Positions 24,462 to 35,473 of a DNA stretch of 64,000 bases are shown here, piece after piece (the stretch's first letter is position 1; each line of letters opens with the position of its first letter). A program made the position numbers and the translations under genes. The DNA is from Akebia trifoliata (Eukaryota; Streptophyta; Magnoliopsida; Ranunculales; Lardizabalaceae), in NCBI GenBank assembly GCA_017979445.1, contig CM030711.1, forward strand, positions 16,508,922-16,572,921, read 5' to 3'. Below the pieces are notes generated by a model, which made no database searches, had not been told where the DNA came from, and worked only from the letters and a program-made list of their open reading frames with translations.

Positions 24462-25992
24462 TGTAGACACCCCATTTTTGCACTTGCCTAATTAATCAAT
24501 TCGTCAGTTCGATTGCGGCAATTCCTTATGATAGATGAATATTCTAAAATTTTATTTGTTACTAAATGTATTTCCATAGCTCAGATGAGATATTTCAAAC
24601 AAGCAAACACTAAAAACCTCGTTACACTAAGAAAATATGATCCAAAACATATAAATCATCATTTTGAAACAGAATCTTTACGAGAAAAATTATCAAATTA
24701 TCAAAATACTCCTGACACTAGAATACCCCTAGAGGCTACATTACGCTTAAGAAAACTCTTTTGAACACATAAAACAACAAGCTAAATCAAATAAATTGTT
24801 TCACAACTTTCCACAAAATTCGATAAAATTATAAAAATGCCCCTCATAGGGTCCATGATCATTTCATGTTAAAAATTCATAAGTGATACAAACTAAAATT
24901 TTCATTGAATTCTTTACGAAAAATTGATTTTAAGACATCTCAAAATGTCAAAAAATGACATCCCATCGCAAAAGTCCTCTTTGAAGGCAAAACGGTAATT
25001 TTTCAACTCTAAAATTTGAAATTTGAAATTTTAAAATTAATAATTAAAATATTAATTAATGTAAAGTGAAATTTTAATAAATTAAATTAAATTTTTTAAA
25101 TAAATAAATTCAATTAATTAAGCTCATGAGCCAAACTTCAAATGACAGCCCATTTATTTAAGTGGGGCCCACCTGATATTTAATAAAGAACCCTCTACCA
25201 GGGGTCTCAAAGAATTTAAAATAATTTAATAAATAACTCTCCATTGAGGGATTCTCTAAAATTTAAAATTCATTCTATTTAACTTAAAAAATCAAAATAA
25301 AACCTAATTGAAATCTTATATAAACTACTTAAGAAATTAGTTAGAGATAGACTTTATCTTTAAGAGACATAATCAAACCCTAATCTTATCAATCAAATTA
25401 TTTAAAAAGTAAACTTTACCACCTAATCTCAAAGGTCTTGAGAAATCCCAGAAAATAAAGGTCAAAAACTCTCCAAAACTTTCCTAAAATACTAATCTAG
25501 AGTCCTAAATAAATACCAAACTCCAAGCCTTAATTTTTCAACTTAAAAATATTCAGAAATTTTCAAAAACACCATAAAAATCATAAAAACATCAAAATCT
25601 AGAAGAATGAAGTTTTATCTTGAAGATCAAAAATAGATTTAAAAATAAAGATAAAATAAGAAGATTCACACAAGGAATGCTCACTGCCAGTTTCTAAGGG
25701 AACCGATTGTCGTAATCACTTAGGTTAAAAAAATAATTTCTTTTTATTTTTTTATTATGAATTTAAATCATTTTTATAATGAAAATATTTGAGAGGAGTA
25801 GAGATCGACTTTCGTCAGATGAGATTGGTGCCTAACACCTTCCAATCCCGTAACCTAATCCCCGTACCCATAATTTATTCGTAGCTTAGTGTTTTTTATC
25901 TGTTTAGAGTCATATTTGGTTCTTAGACATAAAACTAAATGGCGACTCTGAAAAAAAATCAGATCCCTACATATGAATTGAGGATGCTTTCA
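24462..25992 (+). mobile_element. Gypsy-type LTR, probably a 5' LTR
   Basis: Starts TGTAGACACCCCATTTTTGC and ends ...GATGCTTTCA (1531 bp). The copy at 59383-61070, in reverse, shows the same start and a matching end (GAGG..GCTTTTA), which fixes the borders. A tRNA-Arg-like primer site follows after one base. Only a short degenerate internal stretch follows, and no matching 3' LTR in the same orientation was found, so this is the left remnant of a deleted element. Confidence 0.7.
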
Positions 25993-25993
25993 G

Positions 25994-26011
25994 TGGTGAT
26001 TCCACTAGGGA
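25994..26011 (+). other. Primer-binding-site-like sequence
   Basis: TGGTGATTCCACTAGGGA starts one base after the LTR. With C-to-T decay undone at two positions it would match the TGGCGACTCC-type tRNA-Arg primer sites of Tat/Ogre gypsy elements. Confidence 0.55.
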
Positions 26012-27540
26012 TAATTGAGGATCAAAACTTGAAAATCCCAAATATTAATACATTAGCAAATTGGTTCAAGTATTTTTTATTTATTTTTTGACATGACAGT
26101 GGATGTTTTTTTGTGGGGTTTCACTTTTTTTTTAATCATTTAAAGTTTTTTCTTATAAAAAAATTGGATTTGTGTTTCGTGCCAAGAAACACATAAAAAA
26201 AATAATGAAAAGAAGATAGTAGATTTGTGTGGATAGAGAGTCATGCTTGAGTGGTAGGACAATAAAAAAGCAAATAAAGAAGAAAAGAGGGAGGAGTATG
26301 AGTAGTAAAGAAATATGGGCTTAGTTTTCTTTGCTATCAGTTTGGTTATTTTGTCTTGTTGTAATTTTATTTTGGAAATTGAGATTTCTTATGATGGGAG
26401 AGACTCTGATAGGGATTTTATTAGAAGGGCTAGGTTTGGATACATAGAGGTTGAAATAAATGATGTGTTTGGAAGGAAGAGTGTTGGTGGCCCACTGTTA
26501 TTTGTAATTTCTATAACCAAATCGAACGATGGGAATTGTATCTCATACAGATCCAGGTATTCTAACAGTTCTGATTCAAAATGAAGCTCTTGTTATCAAT
26601 ATTGGAGATATTCTTCAGATTATGTCTAATGACGAATACAAGAGCATGGAGTAACGAGTGCTGGCCAATCCTTTCCAAAAGCCACGAATCTTGATCATCA
26701 TTTTCTTCAACCCCAGCAAGATAGAAGATCTCTATGAACCAATATTAGATCTAATATCACCAGAGAAACTCATTCGTCTTTTTCACTCTCCATTAACCCA
26801 CCCTTTCGATTTCCATTAACCACCATTTATTCTCTCTCTTACTCTTCTTCTCTCCCACTCTCCATTAACCCACCCTTTCATAACAGCAAGAAACTTCAAA
26901 TGCACTTTTCGTCTTCTTTCTCTTTCTGAACCAACAACCCTCCATTAACGAACCAAGAAGAAATTTCAAATGCATTTCTCTCGTATTCTTCTGTATTTCT
27001 TCATCTTTCAATCTCGCACTCCTTTCTCTTCTTCCTTCACCATTGAAGACAAAAACAAACCTCAGAGTCTTATTGGGCTTGATTGAAGAAGATTGTCTCA
27101 CCTACCTTCCAAGAAGGTTCTTGGTATGGAAACGTTGGAAGTCAAGTTGTAAGCACAAGGATTGAAGTGTGGGGGTACCTTGTATGAGCAAGAACTACTC
27201 CAGTGGAGATGTTGCCCAATAAGTTCTGATTTGTCTTTGAGATTTTATTTGAGAAGCAATTCAGGATTTAAACTTGAAAGGATTATTTGTTATTTAGTTT
27301 TTTTATTGTTCTTGGTTCAGATCAACAAATTTTATAGAGATGATACATTTGTAAGAGAAGAAACTAACAATTTATTTGCTTGATCTATTTTTAGTATGAA
27401 TTTGTTTTCTTGTCTCTTTGAACAATGAATAGTAGGGGTTTTCATTATAGGTAAAAAAAAAAAAGTATTTGTTATTTTTGATCCTAACTAAAGTTCTTGT
27501 GTCAATCTTGATGATTGATAGCATTTTGTACTTTCTTTTT
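26012..27540. other. Degenerate internal or intergenic sequence
   Basis: No recognisable gag or pol remains. CTCCATTAACCCACCCTTTC occurs twice, near 26790 and 26859, and related pieces nearby suggest an old local duplication. Confidence 0.4.
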
Positions 27541-27638
27541 TTCTAAAGTTTTATCCTAATTCTCACTTTTAGAATTTTATTAAAATTTCACTATTTATTT
27601 TTTCTCGAGATACAAATAAAAAACTCGGGGTTTTACAG
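27541..27638. mobile_element. Terminal fragment of the 3-kb LTR family
   Basis: About 98 bp matching the right end of the LTR at 49938-53104: CACTATTTATTTTTTCTCGAGATAC, ending CTCGGGGTTTTACA. The rest of the LTR is missing on the left. Confidence 0.6.
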
Positions 27639-27807
27639 CCAATCCTATTGGAAATAATCTAATTATTTTAGCTTTAGTTGTTATTTAGATATAGATTTTT
27701 ATTTAATTTGTATTTATTTCTGATTTATAGGGCACTTTTATCTTTTTACTATGTTACTAATATAAATTCCTATCAAGGTCTCGTAAAAAGACTTAACAAA
27801 TACATGG

Positions 27808-29678
27808 TGTAGACACGAGATTTCGCCATTACGATGACCACATCTACAATGGTTTGGAGTCGCCACCATTCATTTTTGTAAGTGGGTGTGAATGGTCACC
27901 CGATGTGCATTTTTTTTAGAAAATGTGACATTTTTGGTATTTGGTGACTCTCGATGGATAAAGATGAATCAACCCTTGAGATTCGGGTAAGCGGCTCGGT
28001 TGGAGAAAAGGGAAGGTGTTAGGCACCCTTTTCTCCCCACTAGATAGTGGTAACCTCAACTCAACTCGGTCATTTTGATTTAAAAAAAATACAAAAAACG
28101 ATGTGCCACGTGTTGTGCATTTGTACCCTAAATAGGGATTCATTTTCGGCTTGATCATAGGGTCATTCCATTGATGGAAATGACCCTTATAGACCTTTAG
28201 CCTTGGGGTCCATTCATCCTAAAAAATAAAATGAAGGGGAGAGGGTGATAGAAGAGGGAGGAGGAGAGGGTGAAGAAGAGAGAGAGGGGGGGGATTGCCT
28301 TGAACCCACCTTATATCTTCTTTCTTCTTTTCTTCTTCTTGAGTCCTTAGTATTTTATGAAAATACAATTCTTGTATGGTTGAAGGAGTAGAGAAGAGAT
28401 GATGAGAGAGATGAGTGGAGTATAATATTTTTTTTTTGTATATGAGACTTGAGGAGGATTGGTGATGGTTGTTAGTAGTGAGAGTTGGAGATAATTTGGT
28501 AGTGAAAGTTGGGGACCATTTTTGGGAAGAGGATGAGGGTATTTATAGATGTTGAGGAGTTATTTTAGGGATAAAATGGGGTGAAGTAAAGAAAAATGGT
28601 AGAATGGTTATGAGTTTGAGAGAGAAATAGGTGTAATTTAGAGGAGATTAGAGGGTATTTAAGGAAGGGGGGTTAAATGGGTGAGTTTTGACCCAAATGA
28701 TTTGGATCATACCCAACCCATTTGGGTGGAGTGTTTGGTGAGGTGAGTTTAAGATGGTGGTTGAGATTAAATGGTATTTGGTTTAAGAGAATGGAGGATT
28801 TAAAGAGGTGGTTGATGATATTTTGGGAGGTGAGGGAGATGATGCCATGTGTCAAAGTGGTTGGAAATGAAGGGTTGAGATAAGTTGATAGGGAGAGGTT
28901 GAGTGTTTGACTTGAGAGGATGGTGTAGGTTTAGGTTGTAGATGTGGGTTTTGTAGGGAAATGATGAGGGTAGATTAGGGGAGGTATAGGTTAGGGGTGT
29001 GGGTAGATGTGTTTGATTTGAGAGAAAAGGTGATGGGTTGATGTGTGGGTAGATGAGATTTAAATAAAATTAATTGGTAGGTAGTTGGGTGAGGAGGTGA
29101 GATGGGGTGATGACATGTGTCATCTTTTGATGATAAAAGAGTGATTGGTTGATGTAGGTTGTGGTTTATGGGTTAGGGTTGTGGGTTGGATAATGAATTG
29201 GATATGGTTAATGATTTGTGGGCTTTGTAGTGTTGGGCTTGGGTTTTAGAAATGATTTTGGGTTTTTAGGATTGGTGAGGCGGAGCGGTGGTAGTAGAGG
29301 AGGGGTCGGGGAGGGGGTGGTAGGCATCCAAGTCTCACATTTTTAATTTTTTAATTTTTTTAAATTTTTGCAATCATTAGTTTGATCAAAAATGCCACGT
29401 GTTGGCGAATCGGGCTTTTTAGGCCCGTTGGTGAAATTTATCGAAAATTTGGCGTTTTTGATTTTGGAAGCAGAGCGATGAATATTGGGATAGCGTAAGG
29501 TAGGCCGAGTCCTTTTGGTGGGCCTCCTAAACCATTGAGAGGTCTTAGGGGCCTTGGTTTGGTCAAAATGTCACTTTTCAATGACTTGGGCCCTTAAGGC
29601 CCGTTGGCCCATTTATTTGGAAAATTGATATTTTTGGGCCCTTTCGAGAAGTGGCCCGTTCAAATTGAGGTGTCTACA
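27808..29678 (-). mobile_element. Solo LTR of a TGTAGACACC-type gypsy element
   Basis: 1871 bp, ends TG..CA, flanked by the exact 5-bp duplication CATGG (27803-27807 and 29679-29683). On the minus strand it starts TGTAGACACCTC, like the other TGTAGACACC LTRs here, and it carries the GGCGACTCC motif near its end. Its right target copy is part of the copia codons for T-W-E-L-V, so it landed exactly where the old copia deletion joins. Confidence 0.85.
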
Positions 29679-30154
29679 CATGGGAGCTTGTCACTTTTCC
29701 ACCTAAGAAATGGACCATTGATTGTAAATGGGTCTTCATAGTGAAATACCTTATCGATGGTACTGTTTATCGGTATAATGCATGTCTAGTTGAGAAGGGG
29801 TTTACATAGACTCCAAGAAAAGATTTTGGTACCACATTTGCTTTTGTCGCCAAACTCTCCACTATTCGACTTCTTATTTTTCTAGTTGCATGTAAATCCT
29901 GGCTACTTCACCAACTTGATGTGAAGAATACCTTTCTAAATGATGATTTGACTGAGATTATTTATATGAACCCTCCTCCATGATTTCGTCTTTAGAGCGA
30001 GTATTCTAGGAAGGTATGTCGTCTTCTTAAATCTCTATATGACTTGAAGCAATCCCCACGAGCTTGGTTTTAGAGATTTTCTGATATTATTTTATCTATG
30101 AAGTTTTCTAGATGTCACTAAGATCATACTTTCTTTGTTCATCGAGAAGTGGAT
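29679..30154 (+). pseudogene. Copia reverse transcriptase, N-terminal part
   Basis: Conceptual translation follows the copia RT start: a WELV/KWTIDCKWVF stretch, then a KLSTIRLL and HQLDVKN(T)FL segment, then KSLYDLKQSPRAWF. Several in-frame stops are present. The frame continues at 31271 once the intervening solo LTR is set aside. Confidence 0.8.
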
Positions 30155-31265
30155 TGTAATGACCTAAAATTTTTAATACATATCTTGAAGGATCCTTTGT
30201 AATTTTGACGTTGATTTTAAAAGTTTAGATTTTAATTTATTAATAATTGGGAAAATCTACCATCGTCGATAAATTTATAAGATTTGAAACACATAATTTA
30301 GCCGGTAAACACGCTTTAATCAAGAGTCGAACGAAAAATTTGTCAAATCCTCGAGTTATATGTCAACTTTTACCCAATAGATAAAGAAGTTAACTTAGAG
30401 ACATAATTTGAGTAATCCGATTTTTTCGTTAGTTTCGTGTCGATAAATCACTCAAAATAAAGTATAAAAATGTTTGAATTGACATTCGAAAAAAAATAAT
30501 TTCTGAAATGACACTTACGTCCCCACTTAAATACAACTATCAGAAACCTAAAGAAAATTTTGATTTTTCTTGTTCTTTTTTTCAAACAAAACTCAGCCCC
30601 TTTTTCCTTTATTTTTGCAACTCAGATCTACGTCAAACAAGAATGATCCGAGTCTTTCCGTAGAAAAAAAATTTGTACACCTCGTTAAGGACTACGTGTG
30701 GATGCAAGGAATTTTGATTTCGTCGGAGGAAAATTTTTGTGATTGGTCAGAGGCGATCCTTAATTCTGATCAACCGTCAAAAAATAGTCCGAGGTAGGAT
30801 GCCTTTCCTTCTACCCTCTAATTATACAAAAAATTTCATAGAAAATGATTTTGATCAATGATATTATTCTCATCCATCTATCCTTCATCCTTACAAATTA
30901 TCCAACTTTTGAGAAACATTTATTTGAGAAGTCATTTGAAGAGGTCCTTGAAGAGTATCCGGTCAATGTCTTGTCATGACTGTTAATTTGAGGATTTTAG
31001 TGGTTATAAAATTATAGACAAGAAACATGTTAGTTTGAGAGTTTTGTAATCTAATGTATTATGAAATTGAGGATTTGGATTATGACTATGTTGATGATTA
31101 GTTTCTATTTAGTTTAGTAAATATTCATTTTTGTTGAGTATATTTTCATTTCATAAGTGTTATTGTCTATGATAGTTCTATCAGGTTGTGTGTGTTGTTA
31201 CCTTATACCTCGAGATTCGGACTGATAAATCATCAAGATTCGTGTTGGGATTTTGGGGCATGACA
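30155..31265. mobile_element. Solo LTR inserted in the old copia RT
   Basis: 1111 bp, starts TGTAATGACC and ends GGGGCATGACA. The flanking 5 bp are TGGAT (30150-30154) and TAGAT (31266-31270), one mismatch apart. Removing it with one target copy rejoins the copia frame between codons of the RT (..REVD / GRCT..). The terminal sequences look gypsy-like. Orientation is uncertain. Confidence 0.8.
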
Positions 31266-32246
31266 TAGATGGTCGTTGCACCATTGTTTTGGTATATGTG
31301 GATTACATTATTGTTACTAGGATGATGCACAGTGGGTCGATAAAGTTAAGGTGCTATTGAGTCGTATTTTGAGGTTAAGGATTTGGGTCCACTCAAGTAC
31401 TTCTTGGAGATATAAGTGACTCGCTCTCACTATGATATTTCGTTATCTCAGCGTAAATACATATTGAATCTTCTTCAAGACACTGAGATGCTTAGGTGTA
31501 GTCATGCTTTCTCACTTATTGATCAAAATCATCGTCTTAATGCTGAATTTGGTGATCTTTTATTGGATCATTCTTATCAGAGACTTATAGGTAGTCTGGT
31601 TTATTCAACTAATACTATATTGGATTTGTCATTTGCGGTTAGTGTGCTCAGTCAGTTCATGCATACTTTGCATACTTCTCACATTGATGCCTTTTATCAT
31701 ATCCTTCGTTATCCAAAGGCGCGTCCTGATCTTGAATTTTTCTAGTTTTTCACTGCTCAATTATATTTATCTTATTTTATAGATGTTACTGGTTCTCTCA
31801 CAGATAGGAGATCTATCTCTTATTTCTGTACTTTTTATGGTGATAACTTAATCTCGTGAAAAAGTAAGAAATAAAATGTGGTTTCTCGCTCTTTTACTAA
31901 AACTGAATATTGTGCTATGGCTCTTGGCACATATGAGCTAATTTAACTTCGTTCTTTGCTGGTAAAGTTGGGATTTCATGTCTTAGGTTTTTCTATTTTG
32001 TTCTGTGACAACAAATTTGTTATTATGCTGGTTTCTGACTCAGTCATTCACGAAAGAACTAAGCATATTAATGTTGATATTCACTTCTTTAGGGAGAAAG
32101 TTCGATCTGGTAATCTTCAGATAGTCTTCGTACCTTCTTCAGATCAATTTACCAATACGCTTACGAAGTCTGTTAGTCCGTCTATCACTAATTCTTATCT
32201 TGTCAAGTTGGATTTAGTTGATATATTTGCCCCAACTTGAGGAGGG
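31266..32246 (+). pseudogene. Copia RT C-terminal part and RNase H
   Basis: Resumes with a decayed LVYVDYIIVT catalytic motif (the second Asp of YVDD is now Tyr), then a SLTRSHYDISLSQRKY-like segment, DRRSISYF and finally the C-terminal HINVDIHFFREKV..GNLQIVFVPS stretch. It is interrupted by stops and at least one shift. Confidence 0.8.
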
Positions 32247-32497
32247 TATTGGAAATAATCTAGTTATTTTATTTAGATATAATTTTTTATTTAACTTTTA
32301 TTTATTTATAATTTATAATGGCATTTTTATCTTTTTATTATTTTCCTAATATAAATTCCTGCGAAGTTCTCACAAAAAAACTTAATAATTATTTTTCAAC
32401 AATTCTTTTAATCTCACGTCTTGAATTCAAACCTTGGGAAAAAATAGGTAATCAAAGCCACCATAAAAGTGAGCCTTGAGGCATTTTGAAACACTAA

Positions 32498-32639
32498 TGT
32501 TGGAGTGACATTGGATTTATTGCGATTTTTTACATTTCTAACGTAGAGGTGCACACGTGAGAAAACAACATCTACGATTATATGTGCACCTTCACGTCAG
32601 AAATGTAAAAATTGCAATAAATCCAATGTCACCCCAGCA
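32498..32639. mobile_element. Hairpin-forming short element
   Basis: Two arms of about 60 bp are nearly complementary. The left arm includes GTGACATTGGATTTATTGC and TTTACATTTCTAACG; the right arm is its reverse complement with a few changes. The loop is only about 20 bp. It is either a small MITE or another fold-back sequence. No clear target duplication. Confidence 0.6.
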
Positions 32640-32644
32640 CAACT

Positions 32645-33300
32645 CTTTTTGGAAAGGATGATCCTCGGAAAGGAAGGGCAACCAAAATTAGATGCCACAA
32701 AGTGGAGGCCAACTTTGAATTAAACTAACCCTCTTCGAACTGTGACACGTGGTTTTTTTTATATTTAATTCATGTCCTTGCTTTTTCAACAATATTAGAG
32801 ATACCTCTTTGAAGACACCACGTGGCATCGTGCAAAGAGATTCCTTCAAAATTTTGAAGTGGGCCACCCCCTTCAAAGATTTTTCTCACAAAGTGGGCCG
32901 CCGTGGACATCAGTAGGCATAACAATCCGAAAGAGATGCGGGTTTAAGTTTCTGCACCTCTAACACCTTTGGTGAGAACATATTAAGAGAGAGACAGAGA
33001 GCATATTGTTTTCTGAATCATATATATAAATACCACTCCAATATACAGTAACAAACATATAGGGGTGATCAACCTAAGGCCTAATTAAAGTAAGAGCATA
33101 AGCAAATTCTAATAATTTGGTCTGGATTGGACAAATTTGTTAAAAGAAATAAAGGAAATCTTTTTAGACTAGAAAGAGATTTGGTAGAGTATGATAGGCT
33201 AGGCTACCCTTGTTATTAATCTTCACGATCCACGCAGAGGACCATCCCTCCATCATTCTTCGCCGGACATGATGTGATGTGATGCGTGCGCAGATGTACT
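32645..33300. other. Intergenic region
   Basis: No gene recognised. The part nearest 33303 is the 3' flank of the minus-strand gene there. Confidence 0.45.
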
Positions 33301-33302
33301 AG

Positions 33303-33617
33303 TTACCAACAAGAGTTGGTGGTCCAATAAAAACTGCTGGATCTATTGACCAAGCGGTGAAACCTTCTTCTCCTATATACGTATCCGTACCTGAGCCTCA
33401 ACCAAAGCAACCTTGGTAACTTCTTTGCGGATCGGAGTCTGACCCAGATGACCCGCTTCACGCGCACAAATGCTCTTTTGATCCTCTCCACTCCACTTGT
33501 TTTCCTACAGAATTGATAGCTCCTCAGAAATACCTGCCTTTTCTCTAAGTAGTTTTGCTCTGAGAACGCCACTTCTGGACGAAAAATCGTCCCAGACAGG
33601 TTAAAACTACTGCCCAT
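33303..33617 (-). CDS. Small Arg-rich plant protein, uncharacterised family
   Basis: A 104-residue product starting at the ATG at 33617. The frame is open 42 codons further upstream, but that part is Ser-rich and microsatellite-derived (GAA and GAAC repeats), so it is more likely 5'UTR. Sequence in order: EQNYLEKRQVFLRSYQFCRK, then VERIKRAFVRVKRVIWVRLRS, then basic LRYGYVYRRRRFHRL and a short Ser/Trp tail. From memory, the EQxYLEKRQLFLRSYQFxRK...RVKRVxWVRLRSA pattern is shared by a family of short plant proteins with no known role. Probably nuclear or nucleic-acid-binding from its charge (inference). Intronless. Confidence 0.75.
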   Translation of the reverse strand: MGSSFNLSGTIFRPEVAFSEQNYLEKRQVFLRSYQFCRKTSGVERIKRAFVRVKRVIWVRLRSAKKLPRLLWLRLRYGYVYRRRRFHRLVNRSSSFYWTTNSCW

Positions 33618-33624
33618 TAGAATG

Positions 33625-33709
33625 AATGAACGAACGAACGAACGAACGAAGAGACTTAAGAGAGGGTTGTGGGTTGTTTTGTTGTAAGAAGAAGAAGAAG
33701 AAGAAGAAG
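33625..33709. repeat. GAAC and GAA microsatellites in the putative 5'UTR
   Basis: A (GAAC)n/(GAAT)n run at about 33622-33650 and a (GAA)n run at about 33689-33709 lie just upstream of the ATG at 33617. In the transcript they would read as GTTC and TTC repeats. Confidence 0.7.
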
Positions 33710-33744
33710 GCGGCCGAAAGTATTCCTGGAAAAATTTAGTCAAA

Positions 33745-35473
33745 AGTTGGATAGATAAAAAAGAGGTGGGATTTTCTCATCTTATTCCGACTAACGTAGA
33801 TGAAACTTTTTTTTTTTTTTTTTTCCTTTTTAACACGTGGACACGGTTAGATATGCTTTGATTAATTGATGGTCACCTCACATGCCTTATGTGATCTGAT
33901 CCGTTTTCTTTCTTTCTTTCTCGCTCTCTCCTCTGACTTTTAATGGGGGAGACCCCCAAAGTCAGAGATTGAGAGCTTAGTCCTCAAATCATGGATCAGC
34001 AGGTATTGAATAATACATAGACATTGGGACGATTCATCTACTCTTTGAAATTTTTTTATTTTTTATTTTTTTTAAAGGGTGTAAAGTGGAAATGAAATAA
34101 TAAATTTGATAATAAGCTTAATTACGTTTAAAGAAGCATGGTGAACGCCGTCTGACATGCTTAATAAAGGCCAGCCATACAGAGAGTCAGTGCCACCTGG
34201 CATTCAAGGGTGTTATACCGTTGAAAATTACAACATCCACTAGGCCACTTATATGTACCATATGTCATCCCAACACTTCATTGATACTAATGATTTTAAA
34301 ACTCAACTGGATGGTTTAACATCTCGTCTATGCTAAATACCGAGTAGTGTAGATGAATTTTTTGATATGCTTAATGTGAGAGATATTAAATTTCATTCGA
34401 AAAACTCACTTTTCCTTCCATCTTATTCGTGTCCAATAAATATCGAAACGACTCGAACGTTATATCTCGGTCTAACACGAGTTTTGAAACCATGTTGATA
34501 CTTGGAGAAGAAGATTTCATCAAGTGCAGTTGGCACCTTGTGACTTTTTATTACTTATTAGTACACTACAGCTTGCTTAGTAAAGACAGGTGTAACCAAA
34601 CCACCTCTTCCCTTTTTTACCCTCATCACACGCTACCTTATATAAAAAGTAAACAATTCACAAGCACGCACGCCAACCAATATTATTGATGTTCTCTATT
34701 TTTGTAAATTTTTTCATGTTATACTAATGTCAATATTATATTAAAATAAGAATGAGACCCCATCGCATCTGGGCTTCTTCTTCACTAGTTCACACACTCA
34801 AAAATGAGTCCATCTCTAGGCGGCTTCTTCATTTACACACGGACATGCCGTGGCAGATTATGACGTTCCACTCATTGTTTTAAAAATCAGGGTAGGCCTC
34901 TCTGCAGGAGAAATTATCAAACACCTTCCTACCTGACTCTCCCATGAGTCATGTCAGTTTTAGCCCAATTTAAATATAATCTACACAAATTTAACAACTA
35001 CGAACAAAAATATCTATAATAAGAAAAACGTGTACATGATTGACAAGTCCTTGGTAGGTAAAAGCGAAAAATCAAAGTCATAATGTCTTAGATACATATT
35101 AAACATATATGTACTTCAATGACTGGTATCAGGCAATTAGGCAGCCGCTGGTAATAATCAAATGATCTTAATAGTCTTTCATGGATGTTGTAAGTACAGT
35201 TTTACTTCTGAATGGAACTACTACTACACGATCATAAAATGAGGTGTATTTGAGTAATAGAGACTAAAACAGCTGATCACACATGCATGCACAACCATTA
35301 GCTACCAATTTAAAATAGATAGATCTGATAAACTAAAAAAACAAAAAGCTTGGGTCTTTATCCGAACTTAGATGACCTCTACGTTAACTTCCCATATACC
35401 CAGTAACTCTTTGTTGACCTTGTTCTGTAGGTAAGAACTAATGAATGTTCTGCTCAGTCCTTGTAATCCAAGT
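33745..35473. other. Intergenic region between two minus-strand genes
   Basis: No gene recognised. A T run lies near 33808-33824. The part next to 35474 is the 3'UTR and flank of the methyltransferase gene. Confidence 0.5.

Larger units (their letters stand above)
27646..32401 (+). mobile_element. Old, deleted Ty1/copia element split by two solo LTRs
   Basis: Short LTRs of about 155 bp, both starting TATTGGAAATAATCTA (a decayed TGTTGG start), lie at 27646 to about 27802 and 32247-32401. The right one follows a polypurine tract (GAGGAGGG). Between them only the RT-RNase H part of pol remains: gag, protease and integrase are deleted. The element was later hit by LTRs at 27808-29678 and 30155-31265. 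Many stops; inactive. Confidence 0.75.

Noticed and set aside
26315..26584. 89-residue frame with a hydrophobic N-terminus
   Set aside because: No family resemblance, no promoter or splice context, and surrounded by degenerate element sequence.
33618..33743. N-terminal extension of the small Arg-rich protein
   Set aside because: The extra 42 residues come from GAAC/GAA microsatellites and a Ser run; the conserved part starts after the ATG at 33617.
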